Shown here: positions 1 to 11,800 of the stretch, one piece after another
Position numbering within the stretch: the first letter of the stretch is position 1
Layout of the letters: each line of letters begins with the position of its first letter
Assembly (NCBI GenBank): GCA_947846985.1
Contig: CANTUZ010000004.1
Span: forward strand, 9,166,927-9,230,926
Length of the DNA stretch: 64,000 nt
Direction of reading: 5' to 3'
DNA from: Fratercula arctica
Lineage: Eukaryota > Chordata > Aves > Charadriiformes > Alcidae
Notes under the pieces: model-generated
Told to the model about the DNA's origin: nothing
Seen by the model: the letters and a program-made list of their open reading frames with translations, nothing else
Databases searched by the model: none
Program-made: the position numbers and the translations under genes

Positions 1-240
1 TTAAGATCATCAAGTCCAACCATTAACCTAACCCTGCCAAGTTACCACTAAACCATGCCCCTCAGCACTACATCTGCATGTCTTTTAAATACCTCCCTGG
101 GCAACCTGTTCCAATGCTTGATAACCCTTTCAGTGAAGAAATTGTTCCTAACATCTGATCTAAAACTCCCCTGGCGCAACTTGTGGCCATTTCCTCTTGC
201 TCTATCACTTCGGAGAAGAGACTGACCCAAGAGTGTTGAC
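1..240 (-). mobile_element. CR1 LINE, 5'-truncated 3' end of ORF2 and start of 3' UTR
   Basis: CR1 is the dominant non-LTR retrotransposon of birds, and most copies are 5'-truncated 3' ends like this one. Read on the minus strand, positions 240 to 48 stay open and end in the CR1 ORF2 C-terminus. Recognisable pieces are [14 protein letters not shown], then [19 protein letters not shown], then [13 protein letters not shown] and a stop. The 3' UTR follows (GGTTGGACTTGATGATCTTAA on the minus strand) and leaves the window at base 1, so the terminal short repeats are outside. Compared with the family, about seven residues normally present between PREV and FKR are missing, an apparent in-frame 21-bp deletion near 91-96. 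No upstream reverse transcriptase or endonuclease is attached, so it cannot move by itself. The right boundary (about 240, possibly 265) is approximate. The CR1 identity is secure. Confidence 0.93.
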
Positions 241-3200
241 ATAAAGAAAGGAAAATAGACATAGACATCGGGTCAGGGAAAAGGGATAACTACTACAGTT
301 TAAGGTATTGGCAAATGTAAGGCAGTTGCTTCCTTTGAAGTTCCTTCAGACATGAGTCCATTTCCATGCGTTGCATCTCTGTGGTGTCAAGACTTATTGA
401 GATCTAACATTCAGGATTGGAAAAAAATATCTGAGCTAATGAGAAGTGGAAATTTATTTTTTTATTTCTGCACCTGTTTAGTTAGTTTCAATAGAGAAGT
501 AAATTGACTGCTTTCCATCTCAGTTAATCTGTGGATTTGATGCTTGGGTAATGCTCTCCAGATTAATTAGTGGGTTTAGTAAATGATATAGGGAAAAGTA
601 ATCACATTCTGCATGTGTTAGTAGAACAGTGCCAAGTCTTTATTTTCATCCTCCTGAGTCTACAATGCCTGAATCATTATAGCATTGCTTATCAGATGTG
701 TAATTTGTCTGTTAAAATGGGGACTGTTGCTCAGATTACATCACAAGTATTGACTGTATTCACTCAGTTCTGTGTTCACGATAATGTAAGATGCTGAATT
801 CCCCTCTTTGCTTATTTACACCTTCCCCCTCCCTGATTCTGAAATGTATTCTGAAAGCCCTCTATAGTTTTCAATGATGTCTGGGGTTTTTTTCTGCTGA
901 AATCCATTTTTTTCCTGATGAGCAAGACCAGAATAACCTCCTTAAAGTAGAACTTTGTCCAAAGATCTGTGCAACATCTCTCCTTTCTCTCTTTAGCTTA
1001 TGTATCAACGTCTGCAGCTCAAAACATGGGTCCTAGCCATTACAATCCTTAAAAATTGGATTTTAGTCAGAAGAATTGTCTGCTCTGTTTAAACTTCATG
1101 AAACATCTCTTGTATTTTTTTTTTCTCCACTCATGGAAAGATGATTTAATTGAAAAAAGATTGACAAATGTAATGATTCTTTTAAACTATTAAACATACT
1201 GCTCTTAAACTCAGGCATTTGTAGGTACAAGTTAATGGCTAGCTTATTAGAACTACTAATTGTCTGGTTTTCTCAGCAGATGTAATGTAACTAATTGTCA
1301 TAAGGACTGGATTGTTTAAAATAAATTCTGGGTATTATACAAGATGAGTTTTTTGCTTTTCAGTAGGCCACATAATGGGAGGCCACCTAGCATTGCTTTC
1401 ATATTTTTTGGCACTTGTGGTCTTTTCTAACTTAGTTGTGATGTTCCCTAAGCCATATTATGAATAGAATAAATTGTGGATGGTTGTGTGTCTTTCAGCA
1501 TCTAATTAGAACATACTAATTACAAGCTGTTTTGTGAAGCCTGGTTTCCATTGGATTTGTGTTACATGTTCCCTGAGCCCTTCTAAGATTCTTAAGTGAT
1601 TTCTAATGCAGATAGGTCTTGTTAGAAGAGTGACAGTTAAGGAGCTTGTAATTGCTGTCAGACTCTGATTGAGCTGAGTATCAGTCATCTGTTTCTCACA
1701 AATGGAGACAACAGGAATATGTTGAGAATTTTTTTTTGTGAAAAGGTTAACTGTTTCTTTGCACGCATATTGTCAGCTTTCAGTAAGGTCTGTGAGCTTG
1801 CATTTGACATCTTAGGAGGTTTTTTGAAGCAGAAGATAGTCTGAAGCTTTTCACATTTGTTTGAGCTCCATTAGCACTGGTATTGAAGGTTGTTTTTATA
1901 TCTAATGGTTAAAAGTTGGCAGAAACTGAATTGATGTGTTGGTCTGAAAGACTGGGTGTTAGGAGGCATTGCACACTGGAAGAGCTCTGTTTTTAAGAAA
2001 TCAACTGATGCCACCTGTTATCCACTCTGGAATATTAATATTTATGATTAGATATGTCAGCCCATAAGTTGCAACGAGTATTATCATACAGCACAGAAAT
2101 GCCCATTTGGAATCAAGCAGCCTTGAGTGCAAGTAGTTATGTGGAGAAAACAATGAGCAAGGAAGCCTTAGAGAGTTCTGGGTGTGTTCAGTGCTTAGAA
2201 ACAGTTGAGATCCATGTGAAAAGAGTTCTGTTCAGGACAACAGACTGTAAATTTCCCAAAATACTGTCAAAATCCCCCATTAATAGGGGACAATAATTGG
2301 ATTGCAAACAAGTTGGATACAGCTAATTGGGTACAATGTCACTGGCTTCTTAGTTGTTTCTTTAGGTACAGCATTTCTCTGTAAATCTTGCGTGAGAACT
2401 GGGATTAGATTGTGCCTTGCTGTAAATTCACAGGAGGAAACGGAGCCTTTGTTCTTTCTCCTTGCTAGCCACAGTGATGAGAGCGCTTCCTAGTCATTTG
2501 CTGTTCTAGCTTCTTGCCCAGTAAGTAGAAAGTTTATGGTTATAGGTTTTCATCCAGACACTAAAATATCACAATGATGAGTTGTGAATAAACAGGTAAG
2601 CATATGGGTTGAAAAGATACTCTAGTATTCTAACGTTAATGGCGGAGTGCATGATTTCATATTTGTATGTTAACCATTCTGGCCACACATGTACTTTTTC
2701 ACATTAAAAAAATTTTCTAGAATAAGAAAATTAGGTAGGTCATTTTTAAAACCAATTTGGTTAGCCAGTTTAGGTGCCTAATAAAACTTCAGGCCTTTTT
2801 TAAAGCTAAAATTTAGACATATTTTTCTGAATTACTTATATATAACAGCACTAGACAAAAGAAGATTCTTAAATGAAGAGATGCTTACTTATACACAGCG
2901 CTCTGTTTTAAGTGGAAAAGGAGTTATTCAAGCTATTTTTAAGAGTAACTTTGTTCAAGAACAAAATAGCATAAGATTCAGGAATATGTAAAATATTTCT
3001 GATTTTTAATAATAAATTCACACCTTGTCGACTATTTCACTTAGTAGGTTTCCGTAGGAAGTATACTATCTTCAAGGTTAAATGCAAGTATTTTTTTAAT
3101 GATGTAAAAATAGATGAGAACCATCATGGTAAAGTCAATTTCTCTAATATCTTTTAGTGTTTTTCCCAGTTTTTCTTTTACAAAGAGGCTTGCAAATTGA

Positions 3201-3849
3201 CAGACCTTGTTCTTTTTGTCTTCCCCTTTATGATTTTTTTTTTCTTCTGGTTACTAAAACCTGTATATTTCACTTCATTTGTTTTAGTCTCTTAAAATCA
3301 TTGAAATAATGCACTTTAAGTAACGACGGGACACCTCTGTGTCCTTTGTAAGTTGTCAGGTTATCTAGTTAATCAGAAAACTGTTCTTTGGATATCTCTT
3401 TATATGCAAGTTTATACTTAAAATTTATGGACACTGTATGATGGCCAAAGGTGTTTTTTCCCCTATTAATTATCAAAAGGTCCAGCCTCACTTCAACACA
3501 ATGTGCGGAACACAAATACATTTTTTCGATTGCTCACGCTTTCAGTTAACAGCACACTTAATGTTTTTAGAGTAATAGGATTTCTGTAATGTGTGAAAAC
3601 TTTGGCAGGTAGCTCTTAGAATGTTTGTGTACTTTAATGAAGAGAATTTAAGACAGAAGTTGTGAAAAGGATTAGAGTGCAGAAACTTTCGTTGATCATG
3701 GGCTTTCATTATACTACTTGTATAAGGTTGTAATCTGTCTCCTGTTGAATTAAATGCCAAAACTCATGGGATTTCACCCTGTGTGATCAAAATGTTTCTT
3801 GTACGTAAGCAGCAATCGCTCTTTTCCTAACTTTGGTTGTTTGGGTTTG
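241..3849. other. Unique AT-rich non-coding sequence, no gene seen
   Basis: No recognisable repeat family, RNA gene or exon is seen here. Open frames are short (80 codons or fewer, for example at 2054-2296), lack family motifs and fit chance in AT-rich DNA. Short T runs occur, for example near 1118-1128 and 3234-3243. Confidence 0.6.
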
Positions 3850-3959
3850 TTGGTTTTTTTTTGTGTGTTGGGTTTTTTTTGTGTGTTGGTTTTTTTTGTG
3901 TGTTGGTTTTTTTTGTGTGTTGGTTTTTTTTTGTGTGTTGGGTTTTGTTTTTTTTTTTT
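3850..3959. repeat. T-rich minisatellite, ~17-18 bp unit
   Basis: The core TGTGTGTTGG followed by a run of 7-9 T recurs with starts at about 3862, 3880, 3897, 3914 and 3932, giving a period of 17-18 bp. The array ends in an interrupted T tract. The apparent minus-strand peptide made of repeated KTNTQKKP-like units is a translation of this repeat and not a gene. The length should be polymorphic between individuals. Confidence 0.9.
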
Positions 3960-6900
3960 AAATTACCACTGATGTTAATACAAATACACTGCTTCTGCTG
4001 TTGAGGTAAGGATTTGGCATGGTGGCTATCCCAAGGTGAGTTACTAAGTTGATGCAATATAACAAAAGGTCTTTTCTTCAGTTCGGCAGGTGAATTAGTT
4101 ATAATTTTGTCATCTCAGGCTCATCTGCAGCTTGCTTAGCTGTTTTTCTCTGATTTGGAAGATAAGCAAGTTTCCTCCATGACAGACTAAATTAACAGTA
4201 GGGATTGGAATTTGCACTGTAGTATATCCAGTCATCTGGTCAGGACCAAACCAGAATTTTTCTGAAAATGCCAGTTTGGCTGACTTGAGTATGTTGGTTT
4301 TCTCGCAAATAGAGGGGAGCTTTTTTTTTTTTTTCTTTAAATTGTCACAGCTTAGGAATACAAGATAGGCAACCATGATTGACAGGGCAGAGTGCAGTAT
4401 TTGTGGCAGAAGAACACTCTTCAGAAGTAAAATTTCTGGCAATAAACTAGGTAAACTTGTTTCGTCCAAGAACCTACTCTCTGCAGAATGCATAGTGAAG
4501 CAAGTGGGGACACAAAATCTGTGAGAGGGGAGAAATATACTTCTAGACTTCTGCAGGTGGTTTTTTCCTTTTCCAACTCAGTGTTTGACTACATCTATAG
4601 CTTTTTTTGATATCCCTCAACCATAGATTATGCAGAGGTACTCTTATGCATATCTACAGCATCTTTTGTGTATGCAAGCGCATGATGTAAATAAAATTGG
4701 AGCCTAGTGTTCTGAAATGCACCTAAATATTCTTTGACATCCATAACTTTCTGTCCTAATGGGTAACACTTACGTTATTGCAGGTATCTTAACATCTAAT
4801 CATGCAGTAACCAAGGCTAAAGGAAAGAGTAATATTTCTGATTTATCTTAATTTTTTATATTTTTCTGTAGTTAGACAACATGGTTGGACAACTTCATGA
4901 TTGTCCTTTAGTTTTTAATGAGTCTTTGAAAAAGCTGTAGAGGAAAAAGCTAGTACCTTTATTGTACTGTCTACAGTAAGAGTGAATTTAATACTGAAAA
5001 GCAGTTCTCTCTTACCATGGTGGTGGTTTAGACGTTGCTGTCTTAATCCAAAATGTCCGTACACACTGTTTTATAAGATTAATACATAGGAACTAATTTA
5101 CAACCTTACATCAATGCTGAATTGAAAAATCGATGGTTTTCAAATTGAAAATTTCAAATTGAAATAAAAAATGGAAAAACTGGTGGTACCGCTTAGCACT
5201 TTGATAGAAGGCCTGCACTCTTCAGTGTATTTATAGACTTTATGAAGTACTTGTTACTGGTGCATACAAGTAACAGAACTGTTTAGAAGTTAATTTCACT
5301 GTAACTTGTAAGATAATATGGTGCTTCATTTAATAGCACCTGTAAATCTATTTTTGTCAAAAGCTGATCTTTATTGTGTTCACAAACGTTTTTCTATGAA
5401 ACACAACAGTCTATGATGATTCATCTACATGTGTAGCCCTAACTGCTGTTTAATTTTCCATTGGCCACTTGTATTAAAACAGCTAAAAATCACTTTAATG
5501 ATAATTTTCTCAGTTAAGGTATTATTGAAGTTACCACAATTATTTTCATGGCAAACACGGGAGAAGTTCTTGTGTTATCAGTCACCATGTGCAATCTCAA
5601 ATGGGAGAAGAGGAGGTATATAGGAATGGCACCAGTTTGGAAGATGTTCCAAGCAATCTGTTGCATCCAGCAGGAATTACTACTCAGTTAATTTAGTGGA
5701 GTTTGATCATACATACAATACAAAACATTATGTATCTCTAAGTATACTATTAGTATGGCAGTTTGAAGAAAGAATACTATTAGAAATTACAAAATAATCA
5801 AAATCAGTGTCTTTATTCCAACACGTACACTTTAATGCTTGCAATGATAACATTCAATAATTATTTTTCATAGGTAATCCTCTATATTTACAAAATTTAT
5901 ATATTCAAACTTTTGTTGGGGAAACAGTTGAATAATCCCCAAATAATAAATAATTGTGAAATTGTAGAGAAACTTGGAGATCCTTGTCTGAACAGTGCAG
6001 ATAATGAATATATTTTGGAGTATTTGAAGATACTTTAGTTCAAAGGACTTTGCCAATATCACATTACAAATGAGGTTGAAATTTTAATGACTTTCTTTTA
6101 AATGCCCTGCAAAGGGATTGATCTGCTATAAAAAGTGGATATAAACTGGAGCAGTTAGAATGGTGCGTCGTTTATTCATTAAAAGTATTTGCCACCTGAG
6201 AATAACAAATTCCATGTTATCCATGGATATATGATTGGAAGAATATGTAAGAATTTTACCCAATCCTTAAAGTAGAGATTGAACTGGGTCAGGAACCTGA
6301 TTTGTGAGTATGAACCGTTTCTTTTTGCCAATAAAGCAAGATTGGGCTCAGGCCACCAAAGTCTGTAAATAAGTTTTTTCCTTTTGACTTTAATGGGTTT
6401 TGGATGAAATCCAGAATGAAATGTCATCTGGACTGTCATATACAATGAGACTTTTCAGCTAATGAGAATACCGAGCGTCCTATGTAAGTTGATAATTTGC
6501 ACACAGTTACAAGGAATGAATGTTCTAGTGGAAATGTAACAGCCGTATGCAAACAAGTTGCAGAGGATATATCCAGCTGTATATGTGTTCCATGCAAAAA
6601 CACATTGATTTCAAAGCTCCACGGCTGATTTATAGTGCCCAGTGGCCCTGATTCAGAATTTAAGCAGGATGTTGTTAGAGAAAAAACTACTGTAGCAGCT
6701 TTTCCTTCATTTCAGGCTTGGTGGTTCTGTAGTATCTCACAATTTTCTGGCTGCCAGAAGGACCCTAGGTGGTCTCTGTTTAACTCTGTTAGAGCATGTT
6801 TTCTTATTCACTATTGCTGCAAAGGAATTGAAATAGCTCTGTCCCTGCCAAAAAAAGCATATTTATTTGCTGCTTTAAAAAATTTAGATATCAAACTACC

Positions 6901-8833
6901 TGGTTGGTGGGAATCTAATGCCATTCATATTCTTAATAGTGTACAATATTACTATGCAATTGTTATTATACAATAGTAGTTAATGCCACTAAACTCTTGA
7001 TAATTACTTGCAGAACCAACTCAAAACCGCATTACATTTAAAGCAAAATTGCATTTTGCTGCCCTGAGCTGATATGTTGTATCTGATGAGATACATATGT
7101 GGCCTTGAGTAATGTGTTAGACTTGCAGATGGCTCCATATGAAAGCCAGAGCCTATGAATTGTGGTTTCATCACATCTAAGAAAATTTAATTTTTAAGTG
7201 TAAATTATTACTGGAACTCATAACACTTAGTTGCATACTGTTTTTCTGTTCCTTATTTTCTCCATTAGTTACCATTTGGTGTATTTCAAAATGTTAATTC
7301 AAAAACAGAATCTAGGAGAGATGTGGGAACCAGCTGCCTTACTCTTGTGGATATAGATAAATCAGTCTCTACTGTCAAGTAATGACTAAAACTACTTGAA
7401 AAGAAACATCTGGTCCGGATCACTAAAACTGTGCTGTCTTATGTTGAAAGTCACATTGAGGCAAATAAGCAAGTTCAGTCATCTAAGGGGCTACACTTCC
7501 AAGTACTTCTTAGGTTTTGCATTGATTGTTATAAATTATGACTGTGGAGGGATAATTGGGGCTTTAAACTTCTCTTCCTGGGCACAACATGCTTTCCTAA
7601 AACATCCCCTTAACAGAAAATATTTGAAATTATTTTGACCAATCTAAGTAGTGATGGTATTCTTAATATAAAGCTATAGCTTAATCTCTCAAATTCAGAG
7701 AGACTTAGTTGTTCACATTCTGTTAACACCAACTGTAAACCCATGTTTTTTGTGACTAGTTGGAACATTTATTTATATAAAAAAACACCTGCTACCAGCT
7801 TTCATCTTCTTCACCTGTAGGGTAAAATCGTTTTCCAGAACATCAAAACGCTTTGCAAAACATGATTTTTGTTTTTCAGTTATTCATAATTGGTATTCAC
7901 AAAAGCTGTTATAACTAATCCTCTTGTAGGGAAGGAATAAGCCCTTTGTAACAGCTACAGTTTAATTATAGCCACTGTGTACCTGTTCCTTTTGAATCCA
8001 GATTCTGACTTTGCAGATTTTCATGTAATGTATTTCAGAGTGACTCTTGGGAATGATCTTGTGGAGCTGCTAAAATTGGATTCCTTCCAGTGGCAGAAAT
8101 GGAATTCTCTCTAATGAGATTTTCAGAATAATGGAGAGACTGCGTAGGTTCCTCACTATTTGTAGTATGCATATGGGAATATAATGGTAAATAAGATGAC
8201 AGTGTTTATGAACTGTTTATTCTAGACAGTCCATAACTTATGGTTCATGGTAATGGGTTAACTTTTCATCGATCCATGTGGATTTTACAGCATTTATGTA
8301 TTCTGGAGTGTTTCGCCTTTCTTTGCTCTAAATAGAACCTTTAAGATGAAACTCAGTAAAGAATAAATTGATTGATAAAATGTTACCCAAAAAATAAAAG
8401 CATGATTGACATGGAAAGATAGACAATCTTTCCATAATATTTTTAGTAACTCCTTTTTAGAGCAGGAATTTTATAGGTGTCTGAAAAGAATGGTTAGTAA
8501 ATGGGGCTTCTTTCAATTAAAACCAAAACCAGCTGTTGACTGTTACTGAGGATTGCTGGATCTTATTGTTCTATCAAATAATCAGACATTGGTATCATTA
8601 CAAATAATGAAACAGCTGGTGATCATCTTTTGCTGTAGTTAGGAGCACCTTTTCACAGTGACCTTTTATCTCTCTGGGCAGTTGAGAACATTCCCATTGG
8701 TGATGGAGTTCCTGCAATGCATGGGTCAGCTTCCCGAGAGTAACAAAAACTGGAAACATATTTAGACATGTTGCTGCATTATCTTGTGTACTATGGTTTG
8801 AGTCAAACCTTGTCTTGGATTCATTACACCTAT
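3960..8833. other. Unique AT-rich non-coding sequence, no gene seen
   Basis: No protein family is recognisable in any frame. The longest frames (127 codons on the minus strand at 4110-4493, 113 codons on the plus strand at 6635-6976) have no motif and no matching splice structure. A T14 run lies at 4321-4334. A near-palindromic 13-bp unit containing TTTCAAATTGAAA is duplicated at about 5138-5164. Confidence 0.6.
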
Positions 8834-8866
8834 CTTCAAGCCACACCTATTGAGTGTGGCTTGAAG
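8834..8866. repeat. Perfect 13-bp inverted repeat with 7-nt loop
   Basis: CTTCAAGCCACAC at 8834-8846 is exactly complementary to GTGTGGCTTGAAG at 8854-8866. A 7-nt loop (8847-8853) separates the arms. The symmetry stops abruptly on both sides, and the flanks show no further pairing. A 13-bp perfect stem with so short a loop is unlikely by chance in 64 kb (a rough estimate is below 0.02). No flanking target-site duplication or transposon terminus is visible, and the stem is too short for a usual miRNA precursor. Confidence 0.9.
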
Positions 8867-11800
8867 TCTTTAAAAACATTCTCTGAAATTCCTTATAGTG
8901 CCACTTTAAATGTAAGTTTGGGAACTTTAAATGACAGTGTGTTAAGTTTTCTTTGCAGAGTGTTATTAACTAGAGGGATTCTGGATTAATTTAGCAGCCA
9001 GGTCTGTTCTTTCAGCCATAAGCCATGCTGTCAGGGAAACTTAATTACACTTTAAGTGGGATGCAAATGAGTTGTGACACTACATCATTTCACATGAAAG
9101 GTTCATTACTTACATTAACTGCACAATGCTCTCTCCTAAGCATAGGACTCATTACAATTTTTCTGTTTTTTAACGTGGCTACATTCGAGTATGGCTTTTA
9201 CTTTTAATATGTCTTTTCTTACTACATGTCCTTTCTTTAATTGTTTAAGCTTTAAGCTGTTGAGTTTATGAAATGAGTTGAACCTGAGTAGCATAGAAGA
9301 TACTAAAATAAAGTCAGATTTTATAGGCTTCCAAAACCCCCACTTTGAATTCATTTGTCTTCTGAGTTTTCATGTGTGCAGAGCTGTTCCGTGTACTTTG
9401 ATATGTCTCCCTTAGTAGGGATGTACCTTTCTTGCTTCTTTCCCAGAAAAATTAGAAGAAAATAGAAGCCATTATTCTTAGTGATTTAACATATTTATTG
9501 GGTCATGATAAATAATGATGGTTCTTTTACCATGGAATGAAATGTGTTTGTAATGCCTTAAAATTAAGGAATTTTGATTCATTGTTGGTCATTCTCAAAT
9601 GAGAAAATAACTTACAATGTTATGTCTTAAACTCCTATGCCAACACCATAGTTGCTTGGTAGGTTTGTGCCATCAACAAGTTCTGCCTGTACTGGTGAAA
9701 AAGGTCAAAAGGATATTTGTTGGAAGGAGTTTAGATGTCTTTAATTCTTACTTCACCAATAGACTTAATTTTTATCTTAGTGCTCCTCTATATAATGTCC
9801 TGTTCCTTGCTTTAAAAAGGGGAGGGGGTATGTGGGAGAGAATCTTGATCTTCTGGCATAACAGGGACTGGCCATTTAAGTCCATTAATCATTCTTTCTT
9901 GCAAGAATATCACATCAGTATCAACAATTACTATAGGATATCCCTCAGGTTCTATTTTTAATTTACATAATGCAACCAATTAATAGCACTTTGAAATAAC
10001 ATCGAAGTTGTCCATTTTCAGGAAGTCCTGCAAATATATTTGATAAGAAAATCAATCTTTGGGCTTATTTTCTTATTGGTAAACTTATTTTATTTGGAAG
10101 TTCACACTAAACTAGATTGTAGTTAAACCCTTTATTGCTGCTTAGGTAGGGTCTTGAAGGCAAGACTCTCAGGTACTATCATCACTTCACTGCTAATTAA
10201 TAATTACCAATTAATCTAATAGACCCCATTCCATTTCACTGAATTTAGTGCTCATGAAAAATGCCAACGTGATATCCTTGAACATATCTGGCAATCCAAG
10301 GTCAGTGTTTTACTGCACCTGTCTTTTGTATAAAGAGCAACTTTATGGCCAATTCCCTTGCGTTCTTCGGGAACAGGCTGTAACCCTGGCTGCAGACGGA
10401 GAAACAATGATGCTGTCTCAATGTCTGCTCAGGCTCTTGTCAAGTGCAGAGTTTGAATTCATGCTTTAGCATCAATTATCCTGCTGAAGTTAGTGGGGTA
10501 CCTATGGAATGGAATGGGATTATTCCTTGAAATCAATTGGCCTTCCCTAGGTTGTAGTTTCTTTATGACTTTGGTAAAAATGATACCCGAAGAAGTTCTA
10601 ATGAAGAGTTTATTAGGTCAGCAGTCTACCTCAGTCCTAATTTTATGCATCTCTGAAGTATGTATATCAATGGCTCATTAACTGCAAAATTGCAAGTTTA
10701 ATAAGGGTATCCAAGTTCATAAACACTGTTTGGCATGTTGCTGTGGACCTAAGCAACAAAATCACTTGCTTTTCCTTAGGGGGACCTTGGGCATCATCAA
10801 GCTGTCTCTTAATTTCATATCTTTGTCTTCTATTAGATTAGAAGACAAAAATGTTGAGATCTCATGAGCTTCCCACTAAGTTTGAAACAATGTGTGAGGT
10901 AATTTTGTGAATCTTGTGAGAATGATTACCCAAAATTCATGTGCTGCGTTGCTTTTACATATCTTATACCTTGAATTTTCTGAAGGCTGTGTGAAAAAGC
11001 TGTCTGTAATTAGATTCTAGAAACAGTTCAAAAGAAGCAAAGGCTACATACTTTATTTAATAAAAAATTCACAAGAACTCAGGTACTTCACTGGTTCTTC
11101 TCTAAGGCAGAACAGATTCAGTATAACAGAAAGGAGAAGCTTGTGGCATGGTATCTTTCTGTAGCCTATGTATTTGTGTGTATTTCCAGACCTAGCAAGA
11201 AGGAGACAGATTTGGCAAACTCTTCAGTTTAACTGAGTGAATGGAGAATATGACTTAAGAATTTAGTAACCCGTTCACATAGAAGAGTCTTCACAGAAGT
11301 CACATGTGATGCGCTCACGTGAATTATCCAGGCCAAGGCAAAAGCTGGTTCAGAAGCTCTGTTGGAATGTTCCGCAGGTTTTATTCTGTCTCTATAAGAA
11401 GAAATAGAGAGCTCTAGGTGCAGTCAGCTAAAGCTCAGGACTTGTAACACTAGCTAACTCCTGTGGTACAGAAGAACAGAGTTCCTGTGGAATCATTGTG
11501 CCAAGCCAAGCAAGAAATGGGATTTTTAATTCATGGAGAGCTTGTTTCTCTCAATTGCATGATTTTTTGATATTTTTGGTGGACTGGAGATTTGAAAGGT
11601 TCACTTTTTACTAGCATTCGTTAAGAACTGAAATATTCTAAAATGCCAAAATTTGCCTTTAAGAACTCTTCAGACATTACCTTTTTTTTTAAGGTATATA
11701 ATGCAGTGAAAAGGGAATTGTGCTTGATGATTATTTTAACACTTTTTGTTGTTATCTAGTGTTTTCCTCTATTTAAAAAAAAAAAAAAATCAATGTTTAC

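Noticed and set aside
3827..4057. 76-codon minus-strand frame rich in Lys, Thr and Pro repeats
   Set aside because: Direct translation of the T-rich minisatellite.
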